64,000 bases of DNA from positions 1-64,000 of the forward strand of contig JAYWVB010000004.1 in NCBI GenBank assembly GCA_039881045.1, read 5' to 3'. The stretch comes from Chaetomium olivaceum (Eukaryota > Ascomycota > Sordariomycetes > Sordariales > Chaetomiaceae). The stretch's first letter is position 1. Every line of letters begins with the position of its first letter. Of the stretch, positions 10,260 to 19,281 are shown one piece after another. A program made the translations under genes and the position numbers. The notes under the pieces were generated by a model. It was not told the DNA's origin. It searched no databases and saw only the letters and a list, made by a program, of their open reading frames with translations.

Positions 10260-10289
10260 ATTTGATTTGTTCGGAACGCTGAGCTCGGA
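10260..10289. repeat. hAT right end: inverted repeat and target duplication
   Basis: Positions 10260-10281 are the exact reverse complement of 1452-1473, and 10282-10289 (AGCTCGGA) is the second copy of the 8-bp target duplication. Subterminal AAATC-type arrays lie at about 10168-10259. Confidence 0.85.
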
Positions 10290-10444
10290 GACAGGGCTTG
10301 CAACATGAACGGCAACAAGGAGTACGCAGCCATGTACATCCAACTTCTTGACACTGCTACGCTCGCCCCGACTACAGATCACAAACAGGCCAGCCAATAC
10401 CACCGAGATACCCCATTCACACGATACGTTCCCAGAGACCATGG

Positions 10445-11100
10445 ATGATGAAAGTGCGATGCGGATTTGACGGCAGCGGTGATATTCATGGACTGGGTGT
10501 AAAGCTGGGGATTTACCTGCAATGGCCCGTATCGGTTCTGGCCGAGAACCTCCACGATCCGGCCATTCAAACGACACGGGAGGCGAAGATGACCTTCCAG
10601 CTCGCCATGTTGGCCGGTCTCATCCTTTTCACCGTCGGGGCCAACATGGAGACATACTGTCGAGGGTTACATCGCATTGCGAGCGCGTGGATCGCATCAC
10701 TCCAGACCTACTCTGCGGCCAAAGCAACATTTACGACCGCCGGGGACATACCGATGAGGCTATAGCCTCTTGCCGGTAATCTCCACGGCCAGAGAAATAT
10801 TTTACTGAGTAATACAAAGACGTGTGCGTACGGCCTGTGGTTCCTGTTAGTCGGCCTAGACAAGTTGCCAAGCACTGTGTTCCGAGACTATATTTTCTTT
10901 GTCCGTCGAGGCGTTCGGTTGGCATAGAGCCCTAGAACAGGCAGTCTTCGGTGCCATTTTGGCATGCTCTGCTCTGGTGATTCCTGTCCGCGCCTTTGTT
11001 TTGGTGCGGAATATCGGCGAGTCCGTGGCTCGCGGGGGCAATCCCGGCGACCCCTCTCCGCGTCCGACCTGGATTGTCCGTGTTATCCACCTCAACATCC
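10445..11100 (+). pseudogene. Broken fragment of a fungal multi-span membrane protein
   Basis: Three forward pieces in different frames look like one gene of a fungal membrane-protein group. 10445-10765 gives GLGVKLGIYLQW followed by a hydrophobic span (QLAMLAGLILFTVG), the typical N-terminal signature. About 10829-10927 gives YGLWFLLVGLDKLPS and then IFFVRRGVRLA before a stop. About 10935-11030 gives FGAILACSALVIPVRAFVLV, a further span. No continuous frame joins them, and introns alone do not remove the stop near 10925. The same GxGxR-x(2)-Y signature begins the intact gene at 21454-23133, so this may be a dead relative. It lies just outside the right end of the hAT. Confidence 0.5.
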
Positions 11101-11586
11101 GTCCTTAATTGTATATCTTAAGACTGTAGTTTTCCTTCTAATCACAATTTATCACATATTGGTATGCTATGCGGCACAGATATGCCATTGCGGATATCGG
11201 ACGTCCTGGTATCGTACCACTTTCCCTGGCTCTTCAACGACTAGGGGTGATAATACGGTGCTCCACCACGCACCTATAGATCGCATCTATAGAGTTTACT
11301 TGTATATGTACTTAGTAGACGGTGAAATCGAGGTTTGGCTTTCTCTGGGTAGAGAGTATGGTGTTTATCACCGGCAAGTCAAATACTGTTAAAATATATC
11401 CCAACATTAAAATGTCTTTTTACAAGCGCAGATATTCCATTCACCCTGACAATCTACTCTAAAAGAATCTACTCTAAAAGAATCTACTCTAGTTGTACCG
11501 GATCTCGCCAGCAAGATCGGTGGTACGCCTGTGCCATACTCAAACACCCTTCCCATCACCGAGTGCCGGGCCTTTGTCTGCGCATC
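11101..11586. other. Intergenic AT-richer stretch with a short tandem repeat
   Basis: No gene was seen. At 11451-11490 a 15-bp unit (AATCTACTCTAAAAG) is repeated 2.7 times. Confidence 0.6.
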
Positions 11587-12052
11587 CTACGCCACCAAAC
11601 GCCGGGATGACAATGCAACGGCCGAGTCCAGGAGGTACGGCGCGCAGCGACGCTCGATGTCTCCTCTATGTAGTGGTGTTGCTCGTGTTATTCGCACCCG
11701 CACCAGCCGCGGCCCGGGACGACGCCGCCGACGACGATGCGGCGGGGCGTTCGGGCAGGCGCGTCGTTGTCGTTCCGCCACTAGTACCACCGGTAGTAGT
11801 ACGGGCCGACGATCTAGACGTCGAACCGGACGTGCCCGCGCCCGCCTGACCTTGCGGGGCGGAGGCTCCTCGGCCACCACCGCCGCGGCCGCGCGATGTT
11901 GATCCGCCTCGCGGGGCGCCGCCGCCTCGGCCGGCCTGGGCAGGTGGCGCCGGCGATCCTTGAGCAGGCGGGTTTCCGGAAGCGCGGGGGGTGCGGCGGC
12001 TGAGCCTCTCCCTGTGGAGCCGCCTCCACGTCCGGCGGGTGTTGTTTGCCGT

Positions 12053-12085
<33 letters not shown>

Positions 12086-13563
12086 GAGGCGGGAGTTCTT
12101 GCCGGCGCTCGTGACGGCGTTGATGTTTGGGCGGCGGTCGGGGCTGTGCTCGAGGAAGCCGAAGCCCGCGGTACCGCTGTTGATGCTTGTCGTTGTTGTT
12201 GTTGGGATTGACCGGCGGCCCCGGCAGTCGTCGCTCGTGGCTTTGCTGATATTACCGCGGAAGTTTGGTCGGGCGCGGGCTTCCCTTTACGGAAGGCTTC
12301 CTCGCGCTCATTGATCTGTTGCTCAGTGAAAGACCTGTTGTCCTTGTAGGATTCCAAACACCAATTGAGCCAATTCACAAATCGAGAACCGTGGCAGGTA
12401 TCGGGAAGCTTCTTGATGCACCCAGCGAGCTCCTTGCGCAATTCGTCGGCGGTCGGGTAAGTCTTCCGGGCCTTGGCCCCGTCGAAGTCGTATCGCATAG
12501 CACTGAGATAAAGAGTGACAGCAAGAAGTATACGATGGGTGGTAGTCACAGCCGAGGCAGCACCGGCCTGGCGGCGTAGTTCCACTGTCCCTATAGTCTT
12601 ATATGAATCAAAGTTTGTCGAGAGGTACCTGGTCCAGTTGTCCCCGTGACCTTGAACTGCATCGAGAAATTGGCGCTGAACTTGGTCCATATGGTCATCA
12701 TTAATAGTTGGGACCCCTATTCTCCCAAAGTCATCATCCAAGAGCTGACTGGTCCAGTCACCCCCGCGACGTGTCTGAGCTTTTTTAGTAGTAGCTGTGG
12801 CCTCTATTGCTGCAAAGACCGGGCCCCAGCCAGCTTGGGGAACCGCCTTATATTCGTCGGTTGCGAGAATAGTGTGGTTTGGACGCGCGTAACCGTTGGA
12901 ACGGCGGTCGGGTGGGAGGAAGTTGCGTAGAGCCTCTTCCCAGAAAAATGCCCCCTTTGCCATCATTCTAAGTTGAGCTATTGTAAAGGTGTCACCGTCG
13001 GCTGAGAGGGGCGATACGTGTACATGGCAGCCGCAGGTCTTGTTGGTCCAGATATCGAAGACTTTACCGATCGCGTTGAAAACCATCTCTAACTCCTGTT
13101 GCCACTCTCTGGATACCGACATAGGGGGTGAGACGACCTCGACTCCCCCTATGCTACTATTAGTCTCTCACAAGAATTAGGAAAGGCCAGGAATACCTCA
13201 CATACACCACTTTCTGGGGTCGGGGGGCAGTGTAAGCAGCCTCTCCTTCAAGCTTAGATCGAGTTCGCAACTCCATCCATTGTCGGGGCCCAACATGTTG
13301 TCGATAGCTTCCTGCGCAGCCCCGCAAACATACCTCCGTTGAAGGATAGCTTTTACTGCTTGGTCGTCGTTATAATTGTTCTTCAGGTTGAAATCCCAAA
13401 GTTTCCAATGCTCCGGTAGGGATTCAGCGTTGACCCTTTGCTTTTGACTCTGAATAACTTCAAGCCGGGGCTTAATCTTGACGAACATCTCGATTTCGAC
13501 GCCAAAATGGGCCAACCGAGGAGCCGGGGCAGCCGGGGCAGCTTTGGCCTTGCCGGCGCTCAT
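11587..13563 (-). CDS. Amidoligase family protein with low-complexity tail
   Basis: Two exons. Exon 1 is 13563-13206, from ATG in MSAGKAKAA. The 57-bp intron 13205-13149 has donor GTATGT, branch ACTAAT and acceptor CATAG. Exon 2 is 13148-11587. The phases join exactly, giving 639 residues. Motifs are HFGVEIEMF (about 19-27), WGVEVVSPP at the splice join and CGCHVHVSP in exon 2, the three signatures of the amidoligase family (ATP-dependent carboxylate-amine ligases of glutamine-synthetase-like fold). The family is known for peptide or protein ligation; the substrate here is unknown. The C-terminal third is Gln/Ser/Thr/Arg-rich with a CAG-coded poly-Gln run (12056-12085 on + as GCT/CTG). After a G6 run at 11986-11991 the translation turns Arg/Pro-rich, while a neighbouring frame continues the Gly/Ser/Thr style, so an indel there is possible. 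Confidence 0.75.
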
Positions 13564-13746
13564 TGTTGTAGGTTGCTGCGGGAGGAGGGAAAATGAGTTG
13601 GGGGTCTTTTTGGCTGTTGAATTGCCACGATGATGGCAAAAAGGGGAGGTAGTGGGGATTTCTATTATAGCAGCATTTATAAAATGCGGCTTTGTAGCGC
13701 TGTCATCGGCGACCAACGCCGGTGGATTCAGCAGAAAGTTAAACAT

Positions 13747-14472
13747 GGCCGCAAGTGATGTCTACCTATTATTGAACGTCGTTTCGTAAAGGGTCGGGGC
13801 CTAGGCTGGTGCATTTGCGATCGCGGTCGCCTCCAAGCCGAAACTTTCCCGACCTCGGACTTAAAGGTTGACTAAGAGCCTAGACAGCGGGACGTAGTAA
13901 TTAGAGTAACCGTTATGGCTCGCAAAAATCAAGAGTAAGATAGTCGGTTCCAAGGGTGTCCGAAACGCCATCCGCTCGGACAGCGCCTTGTTGCCTAAAA
14001 AAAAATGAGATGAAGCGAAAGCTGACTGTGTAACTAGGTATGGACTACCGAGTTGCCGTTATGTTATAGCCAAGATGGCGGGAAAACGCGCCAGCGTCAA
14101 GGTTGCCATCATCACTCGGTCGGGTGCGAGCGAAGCAACCGTGTAAGCCGTGGTGTGCAGCCCGCTCACGGCACGGCACAACAGGGTAGTATCTACTGTA
14201 CCTAGTTTAAGGGGGCAATAGTTAAACGGGTAAGCGAAGCTTTCAACATACAAACAAAATCCCCTAACAGCTGCCAGGCCGGCCAACAGTCACAGGTGAA
14301 TCCACTAAAGCACCACACACATAGCAATATTACTCGGACAACAAGAGGCACCGTGCCGCTGCGCGGTCGTCGGGAGGTGAAAGTGTGGCTTTATTCGGAC
14401 GTGGTTCGAAAACACCTAAAAATCCACCCAACCAAACCCCCAAGATCCCCAAGTCATACCCATCCTCCCGCT
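13747..14472. other. Intergenic, no gene seen
   Basis: Upstream region of the amidoligase gene. Short frames without motifs only. Confidence 0.5.
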
Positions 14473-14727
14473 TCACCTTGCCCTTCCTAGCCCCGTCTCC
14501 GCCCGCCACAAACTCATCCGCATCCCGAAAGATTCTTCCATCTCCTCATCGCTCGCATGCTTGGTCATCAGCGGTTGCATGCTATTACAGATACGGTCGA
14601 GCCGCGCCTGTGAGAAGGCATGGTCCGCTTGATCCCGAGGATTCACTCCCTTCCGCAACATCCGCTGCCTGTGTCTCTCGAGTTGTTTTGCGGTGGGTTT
14701 CTTTGTGAGGGGCATCCTGCGGCTCAA
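14473..14727 (-). CDS. Small basic hypothetical protein
   Basis: An open frame of 84 residues beginning MSRRMPLTKKPTAKQ, rich in Lys/Arg in the first half and Met/Glu in the second, with predicted helical content. No family was recognised, no introns are needed, and there is no signal peptide. It lies between the amidoligase and helicase genes on the same strand. It could be a genuine small gene or chance; codon choice looks reasonable but there is no independent support. Confidence 0.25.
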   Translation of the reverse strand: MSRRMPLTKKPTAKQLERHRQRMLRKGVNPRDQADHAFSQARLDRICNSMQPLMTKHASDEEMEESFGMRMSLWRAETGLGRAR

Positions 14728-15548
14728 GTTGTCGTTCCTGTCCCCCGTGCTTTGTGCCGTGGCAGTATGGGTTCCTTTCTCAGGCTGTCGGGCGCGCGTG
14801 TGTATTGTTTTCTGGTGGTTGCGTTTTACTAAGCAGATTGTTTTCTCTCTGTTACCGTTTGGCTGAGGAGACGTGACGGAGTTTTGTGGTAAATGCCGTT
14901 AAATGACGTGCTTCTTCTGAAAGCATCCTGTGCGATGCAAGATGGAAGAACAGTTTTAATAGGAGCGGAAGGCTTTGATGCGGTGCTCTGGCTACCAACC
15001 GAAAAACTGGGAACTCGCCTCGCCGCATGGTCCTTTGCCTGGAATTTGGCCGACTATGCCTCCATTGTCCGTTTGACGAGACAAAGAATCGCGTTGAAGG
15101 CACTGCGCGGGTTGCCAGGGCCAGTCCATTCGTCTACCAGGGTAGCAAAACGTACACTGGATGTGCTGCAGGAAGACGGAAAGATATCTGGTGGTTGGTG
15201 AGAGGAGTTGAACTTTCATTTGGCGAAACCTGCTAGGTGGTGAATCAACGACAACCAGGACTTGACCCATCTCATCGTCGTTCACATTACCCATGCTCAA
15301 AAGATCAATGCCATATGACGGTCAGGTTTAGTACCCCCATCCATAATCTAAGAGGCAACGTGTCTGACCATTCAGTTCATAAAATACCATATGAAGACCC
15401 CCTGGCGCTATCACCGCCTAGCCTGAATCCGTCTGGTACATGCAGACAATCCCATTCGAGATGTTACCAAACTCCCAGAACGAAAGCACAAGTCTTCGTC
15501 AGATCGAGATCCACAATAAAATATCACGAGGCCCTTCTGGGTACACGC
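14728..15548. other. Intergenic, no convincing gene
   Basis: A forward frame of 102 residues (14893-15201) and antisense frames overlap here, but none shows a motif or gene-like structure. Confidence 0.4.
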
Positions 15549-15974
15549 TCAAGTACTCAGCGCGAACATCGCGCTCACGATTGCCAAAGTCACACCAGAC
15601 TTCGCCTCCACATCCTTGCACACCTTTTTTCCCCAGTTTCTTGAGCACATCTTCCTCAGACATGTTGCCCACTTGCCCTTCACATTCTCGCTTGTTTCTT
15701 TCTCAGGCAACACCTGTTCCACCTGTTCTACAGTCTCGATATACCTTCTACCGGTCTTGGTGGGCGAGGCAACAACAACCTTTTCACTCGCTTGAGAAGC
15801 GGGGACAGCAGTACTCCTTGGAGCACTACCCATCACTGTGTTCAACCAACCCTCAACGTCGTCCATCTGCTCGATTTCCTTGGAGTTGGAAACTTCCGTG
15901 CCAATTATCGATGCGCTCTCGTCAGTGACCCCACAGCCGGATGGGTTGCGAAGGCTAGATGTCGTCGAGGGCAT
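15549..15974 (-). CDS. Ser/Thr/Glu-rich hypothetical ORF overlapping the helicase 3' end
   Basis: A 141-residue open frame, acidic and Ser/Thr-rich (for example EIEQMDDVEGWLNTV), ending in a hydrophobic stretch (TLAIVSAMFALS). Its first codons overlap the last codons of the helicase in another frame. It may be an extra C-terminal exon or a frameshifted continuation of the helicase, whose own tail has the same Ser/Thr/Pro-rich style, or a separate small gene. I cannot decide among these; no known domain was seen. Confidence 0.3.
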   Translation of the reverse strand: MPSTTSSLRNPSGCGVTDESASIIGTEVSNSKEIEQMDDVEGWLNTVMGSAPRSTAVPASQASEKVVVASPTKTGRRYIETVEQVEQVLPEKETSENVKGKWATCLRKMCSRNWGKKVCKDVEAKSGVTLAIVSAMFALST

Positions 15975-18558
15975 CCCGAATGGTTGGACTTGTTAACCTT
16001 CGGGTCAATTGACTGGATGATTTCGGAACGGTCGAATTGGGGAGGCCGGAATCGACAGGCCCCAGGGCGGTTGTCGTCCCCGAAGTAAGCGACGTGGTCC
16101 CGCTGCCCGCAATGTCGGGCGTCGGGTTGCGCTTCTCCGTGGTCTCAGGCGTTGGGGCTGTCACTGGGTCGACATGGACGACTTGACCGGCTTCCGTGCA
16201 CAGGCTGTAGATCCGACGCAAGTTTCGCGAGTTCTTTTTAAATGTGGTGGATTGTACCATGTCGGGGTGCATCATGATGATCTCTCCAATTCGGGCGCGG
16301 GTGACTGCAACGCAGAGGCGGTTGGGGTTGTCCAGGAACTTGGTTGATTTGCTCTTGACCAAGTCAAGAAACACAAAGTCGGCTTCGTGACCTTGCACAA
16401 CATCAACGGTCCGGGTTTCGACCCGCTTTTGAGCCCATTGGGGCAGCTTCTTGATCTCGTTCTTGTATTCGTTGAATGCCTTCTTGTAGGGGGAGATAAT
16501 CAAGATGGTGCCGGGCTCATTCCGCTCGGCATGTTTGAACTTCTTGTCGTTGAGTAGCTCAAGAACTCGCTCCATCACCCAAGCGGTATGCGTGGGATTC
16601 CATGCCGAGGTGCCATCGCGACCCTCTGGTCCGCAATTCTTCAAGTGAACTAAGAGGCGCGGAACGGTGCAGGGCTTGTCGCCCCTAAAACCGCCCAAAT
16701 ACTCTTGCATGCGAGTGAGCGCTGCCGGTGTGCTCGCGTTGCCGCTGACCATCCGGCCATCATACCACATTGTTGAGGCTAGTCGGTGAAGACCGCCGAA
16801 GGAGCGATGGTTCATGAGAAGCTCGTACCGAATGGCTTTGGCGGCAGCGGCCCGCTCCATCATCGAGATCTGCATCTGTTCGCGGTAGATATTGCCGCAC
16901 TCCGGGGTGGTGGAACCGACGTAAGGCACAGTCTGACGGTGGTCGCCGCAAAAGATCCAAGCAATAGGATCAAAATTGGCGATGGCGATCAAGTTGGTCA
17001 GCTCCCTGGCGTGAGGAGCTTCATCAAAGTAGACCAAGTCCGGCTTGAACATGCCATTGAAATGGTTACTTGCGGCCACCGGAGTTGTCGCAATGAAGTC
17101 CGTCGCCGCGAGCGTGTCTCGGTAAAGGTTGTAAATCAGGCGACGGAGGCGGAGGGGGACTACTTCGCTTTGCTCCCACAGCTCACCAGACAGGTACTGA
17201 GTCAATTCTTCGTATTGAGTATGCTTGTGCTCATCATAGCGTTGCCAAGCTGCCTCGTCAAGGCCGGGAGCTTGACAGGAGCGAGGTTGTCTCTGCGCCG
17301 ACATCAGGTCGATGATTTGGAGGAACTGGCTGGTGAAATCGACGTCCATAACCTCGCCCGAAGCTGCATCCTCTGCGGCATTGAGGCGGTCGCTCGACCT
17401 GACTTCGGTTCCCCAGCCCTTCATGCGGATGATCACCTTTTTCATCCCCAGCTCCTTGTACAGAGCAGTCATGCGGTTCGCGACATCATCGACAGGAGAG
17501 TTCATATCGATGATGAACAAAACCTTGGGAGAACGTCTCTCGAGTTGGCCCCTGATCATTACAGGACGCGGGAGCTGCTGGGACTGCGCCATAGCGATTG
17601 TGAAGAGGTTGAAATGAGTTTTTCCCGCGCCGGGACCTCCAGGCAAAATGCAGATACCGCAATTCAATCTGCGGAAGCCATGCATGTAGGCGGCCTTTTG
17701 CTGCGGGTTCAGCAGGTCGAACTTCTTCGCCAGAGGGGAGCCAGGCCATGAGGGACGCTGCATGGCGGTTCTCAGGTGAGGAATTTCTTCGTGGAGATCA
17801 ACAAAAAACTCCGGATTCCGTAGGGTGACGAAGTAGTTGAACGCGTGGAGCTGACGCTCGCTGGCGTTCACGTATCTGCCACACAGCTGCTCCAGAGCGT
17901 TGAGTTCGGCATTTTTCGTGGCCTCGGAGGCGCTCAAAAGGAAATTGGCGCGGACCGCGTTCTCAGCGGTAAGCATGAGGCAGCCGTTCACCCCCTCACC
18001 CGTCGAATGATCGCTGATACAATCACCGATTCCACTGTCGGATCCGCCGCTACTGGAGCCATCGGTAGTGACATTAACGGAGCACTCTGAGGGAGCGATG
18101 GATGATGAAGCCGCGGGCTTCTCAATCAAAGGCATGATGCCTTCATGGGCATCGGCAACATGGGCTGTGACTTTGTATGCGGCGAGCTTGTCGGGAGAGC
18201 TGGCGGTGATGTTCAACAAAGAGATGGGGTTCTCAATCCGACAAGCGTCCCAGAAGCGGGTAAGCGAGTTATCATTGAAGACAATTCTGATCTTGGCAGG
18301 CTCTCCCTGTTGCGGAATCTTGCGCTCGCCATCTTGTCCTGGCTGGACGATCACCAGGTACTCTGTGCGCTTCGGAGTCTGGCGGATTTTCGAGATAACC
18401 CAGGCCTGGAACTTGTTGTCTTCCTTGTTCGTCTGGTCGATAAGCTTTTCGCTTGCCACAAACTCGGCCTCTGTGCCGGCTTTGTGGCGAGCAGCGAATT
18501 CTTCGATGGTATTGAACGCCAAAAGCGGCCTCAAGGGAGACTGCATAGTGGCCTCCAT
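15955..18558 (-). CDS. UPF1-like superfamily 1 helicase / AAA ATPase
   Basis: 867 residues if started at the Met of MEATMQSPL (18558). The frame is open to 18663, but a strong branch/acceptor (CTAAC then TTCCCAG, ending at 18634) lies inside that extension, which suggests a 5'-leader intron. Order of motifs: a Q-motif-like LNPQQ (about 283), Walker A GGPGAGKT (about 307-314), Walker B as VYFDEAP (about 510-515), motif III GDHRQTVP (about 537-544), and motifs V/VI as VVQGHEADFVFLD and CVAVTRAR. This is the layout of the UPF1/DNA2-like SF1B group (AAA_12). The N-terminal about 280 residues are unrecognised and the C-terminus is disordered Ser/Thr/Pro-rich. Fungal accessory genomes carry many such stand-alone helicases; RNA versus DNA substrate is not evident. 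The Fot1 element sits just upstream. Confidence 0.75.
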   Translation of the reverse strand: MEATMQSPLRPLLAFNTIEEFAARHKAGTEAEFVASEKLIDQTNKEDNKFQAWVISKIRQTPKRTEYLVIVQPGQDGERKIPQQGEPAKIRIVFNDNSLTRFWDACRIENPISLLNITASSPDKLAAYKVTAHVADAHEGIMPLIEKPAASSSIAPSECSVNVTTDGSSSGGSDSGIGDCISDHSTGEGVNGCLMLTAENAVRANFLLSASEATKNAELNALEQLCGRYVNASERQLHAFNYFVTLRNPEFFVDLHEEIPHLRTAMQRPSWPGSPLAKKFDLLNPQQKAAYMHGFRRLNCGICILPGGPGAGKTHFNLFTIAMAQSQQLPRPVMIRGQLERRSPKVLFIIDMNSPVDDVANRMTALYKELGMKKVIIRMKGWGTEVRSSDRLNAAEDAASGEVMDVDFTSQFLQIIDLMSAQRQPRSCQAPGLDEAAWQRYDEHKHTQYEELTQYLSGELWEQSEVVPLRLRRLIYNLYRDTLAATDFIATTPVAASNHFNGMFKPDLVYFDEAPHARELTNLIAIANFDPIAWIFCGDHRQTVPYVGSTTPECGNIYREQMQISMMERAAAAKAIRYELLMNHRSFGGLHRLASTMWYDGRMVSGNASTPAALTRMQEYLGGFRGDKPCTVPRLLVHLKNCGPEGRDGTSAWNPTHTAWVMERVLELLNDKKFKHAERNEPGTILIISPYKKAFNEYKNEIKKLPQWAQKRVETRTVDVVQGHEADFVFLDLVKSKSTKFLDNPNRLCVAVTRARIGEIIMMHPDMVQSTTFKKNSRNLRRIYSLCTEAGQVVHVDPVTAPTPETTEKRNPTPDIAGSGTTSLTSGTTTALGPVDSGLPNSTVPKSSSQLTRRLTSPTIRDALDDI

Positions 18559-18633
18559 TCTCGCGACAGGTATACGCGGGGTCCTGTAGACCGGTCTTCG
18601 ACGTTGGGCTTTTCTAGGAAACGACCTGCGTTT

Positions 18634-18955
18634 CTGGGAACAGTTAGCCAAGGGACCAGACACGGAACTGATGGCTCAAACCCTCCGGTGGTTCATGTCA
18701 ATCAATGGATCGGTGGGAGGAGCCAGCGCAGAAAGGAAATGGGGGGCCGCAGCCGGAGGAAAGCCCGGAGAAGACCATGGGGGCAGCATCAGGTCCTCTG
18801 AAAATCGGCACCGATGTGCAAACCAAACTGACACCAGTGAAAAGAACGCAATTCCCACTTGATGGAAAATGGTGAATAGACCAAATAGCGAGCGGAAATG
18901 AGATGATAGGTCCGGAGGCACAAATGAGTAGTGAGAAAAGGGGATAATGACTTAC
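18634..18955 (-). promoter_or_regulatory. Probable 5'-leader intron of the helicase gene
   Basis: On the minus strand a consensus donor (CATCG|GTAAGT, donor G at 18955) and a consensus branch/acceptor (GGCTAACTGTTCCCAG, last base 18634) bracket 322 bp. No ATG lies in the short sequence just upstream of the donor, so this would be an untranslated leader intron. It is inferred from signals only. Confidence 0.45.
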
Positions 18956-19281
18956 CGATGTTTCTGGCGACAGTATTGTAACCGCAACTACCAGAACGAA
19001 ACTTGGCGATGATTCGAGAGTTGGAGGAAAGAACGAGTGTCGAGCAGGCCAGATGAAGAAGGTAGAATCGGTGGATGAAGTGGATTGAAGCGGGTTGAAT
19101 TATTTAGGTGTGTAGTTTGATGGAAATTGAATGGGTAAGGCAACAACGATCGAGGGTGCAAATTCAACTGCACAAAACTGGGAAAATGTAGAACGAAAAG
19201 TACGAGGAGAACTCGCAGGCGATAAAACACGGGGTAAACAATGGAAATCGAGGAAGTTCGAGTCGATGGCCGGATCAATTA

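Larger units (their letters stand above)
1452..10281 (-). mobile_element. hAT DNA transposon carrying a nested LINE
   Basis: The element is defined by 22-bp terminal inverted repeats at 1452-1473 and 10260-10281, 8-bp flanking duplications (one mismatch), AAATC-rich subterminal arrays at both ends, and a hAT transposase reading leftwards. Its apparent size (8.8 kb) is inflated by a LINE occupying roughly 4.2-10.1 kb; without it about 3 kb remains, a normal hAT length. The transposase is broken by frameshifts, so the copy is non-autonomous now, although the ends still look mobilisable. Confidence 0.85.

Noticed and set aside
16786..17751. 321-residue forward frame inside the helicase
   Set aside because: Antisense to conserved helicase motifs; no recognisable domain.
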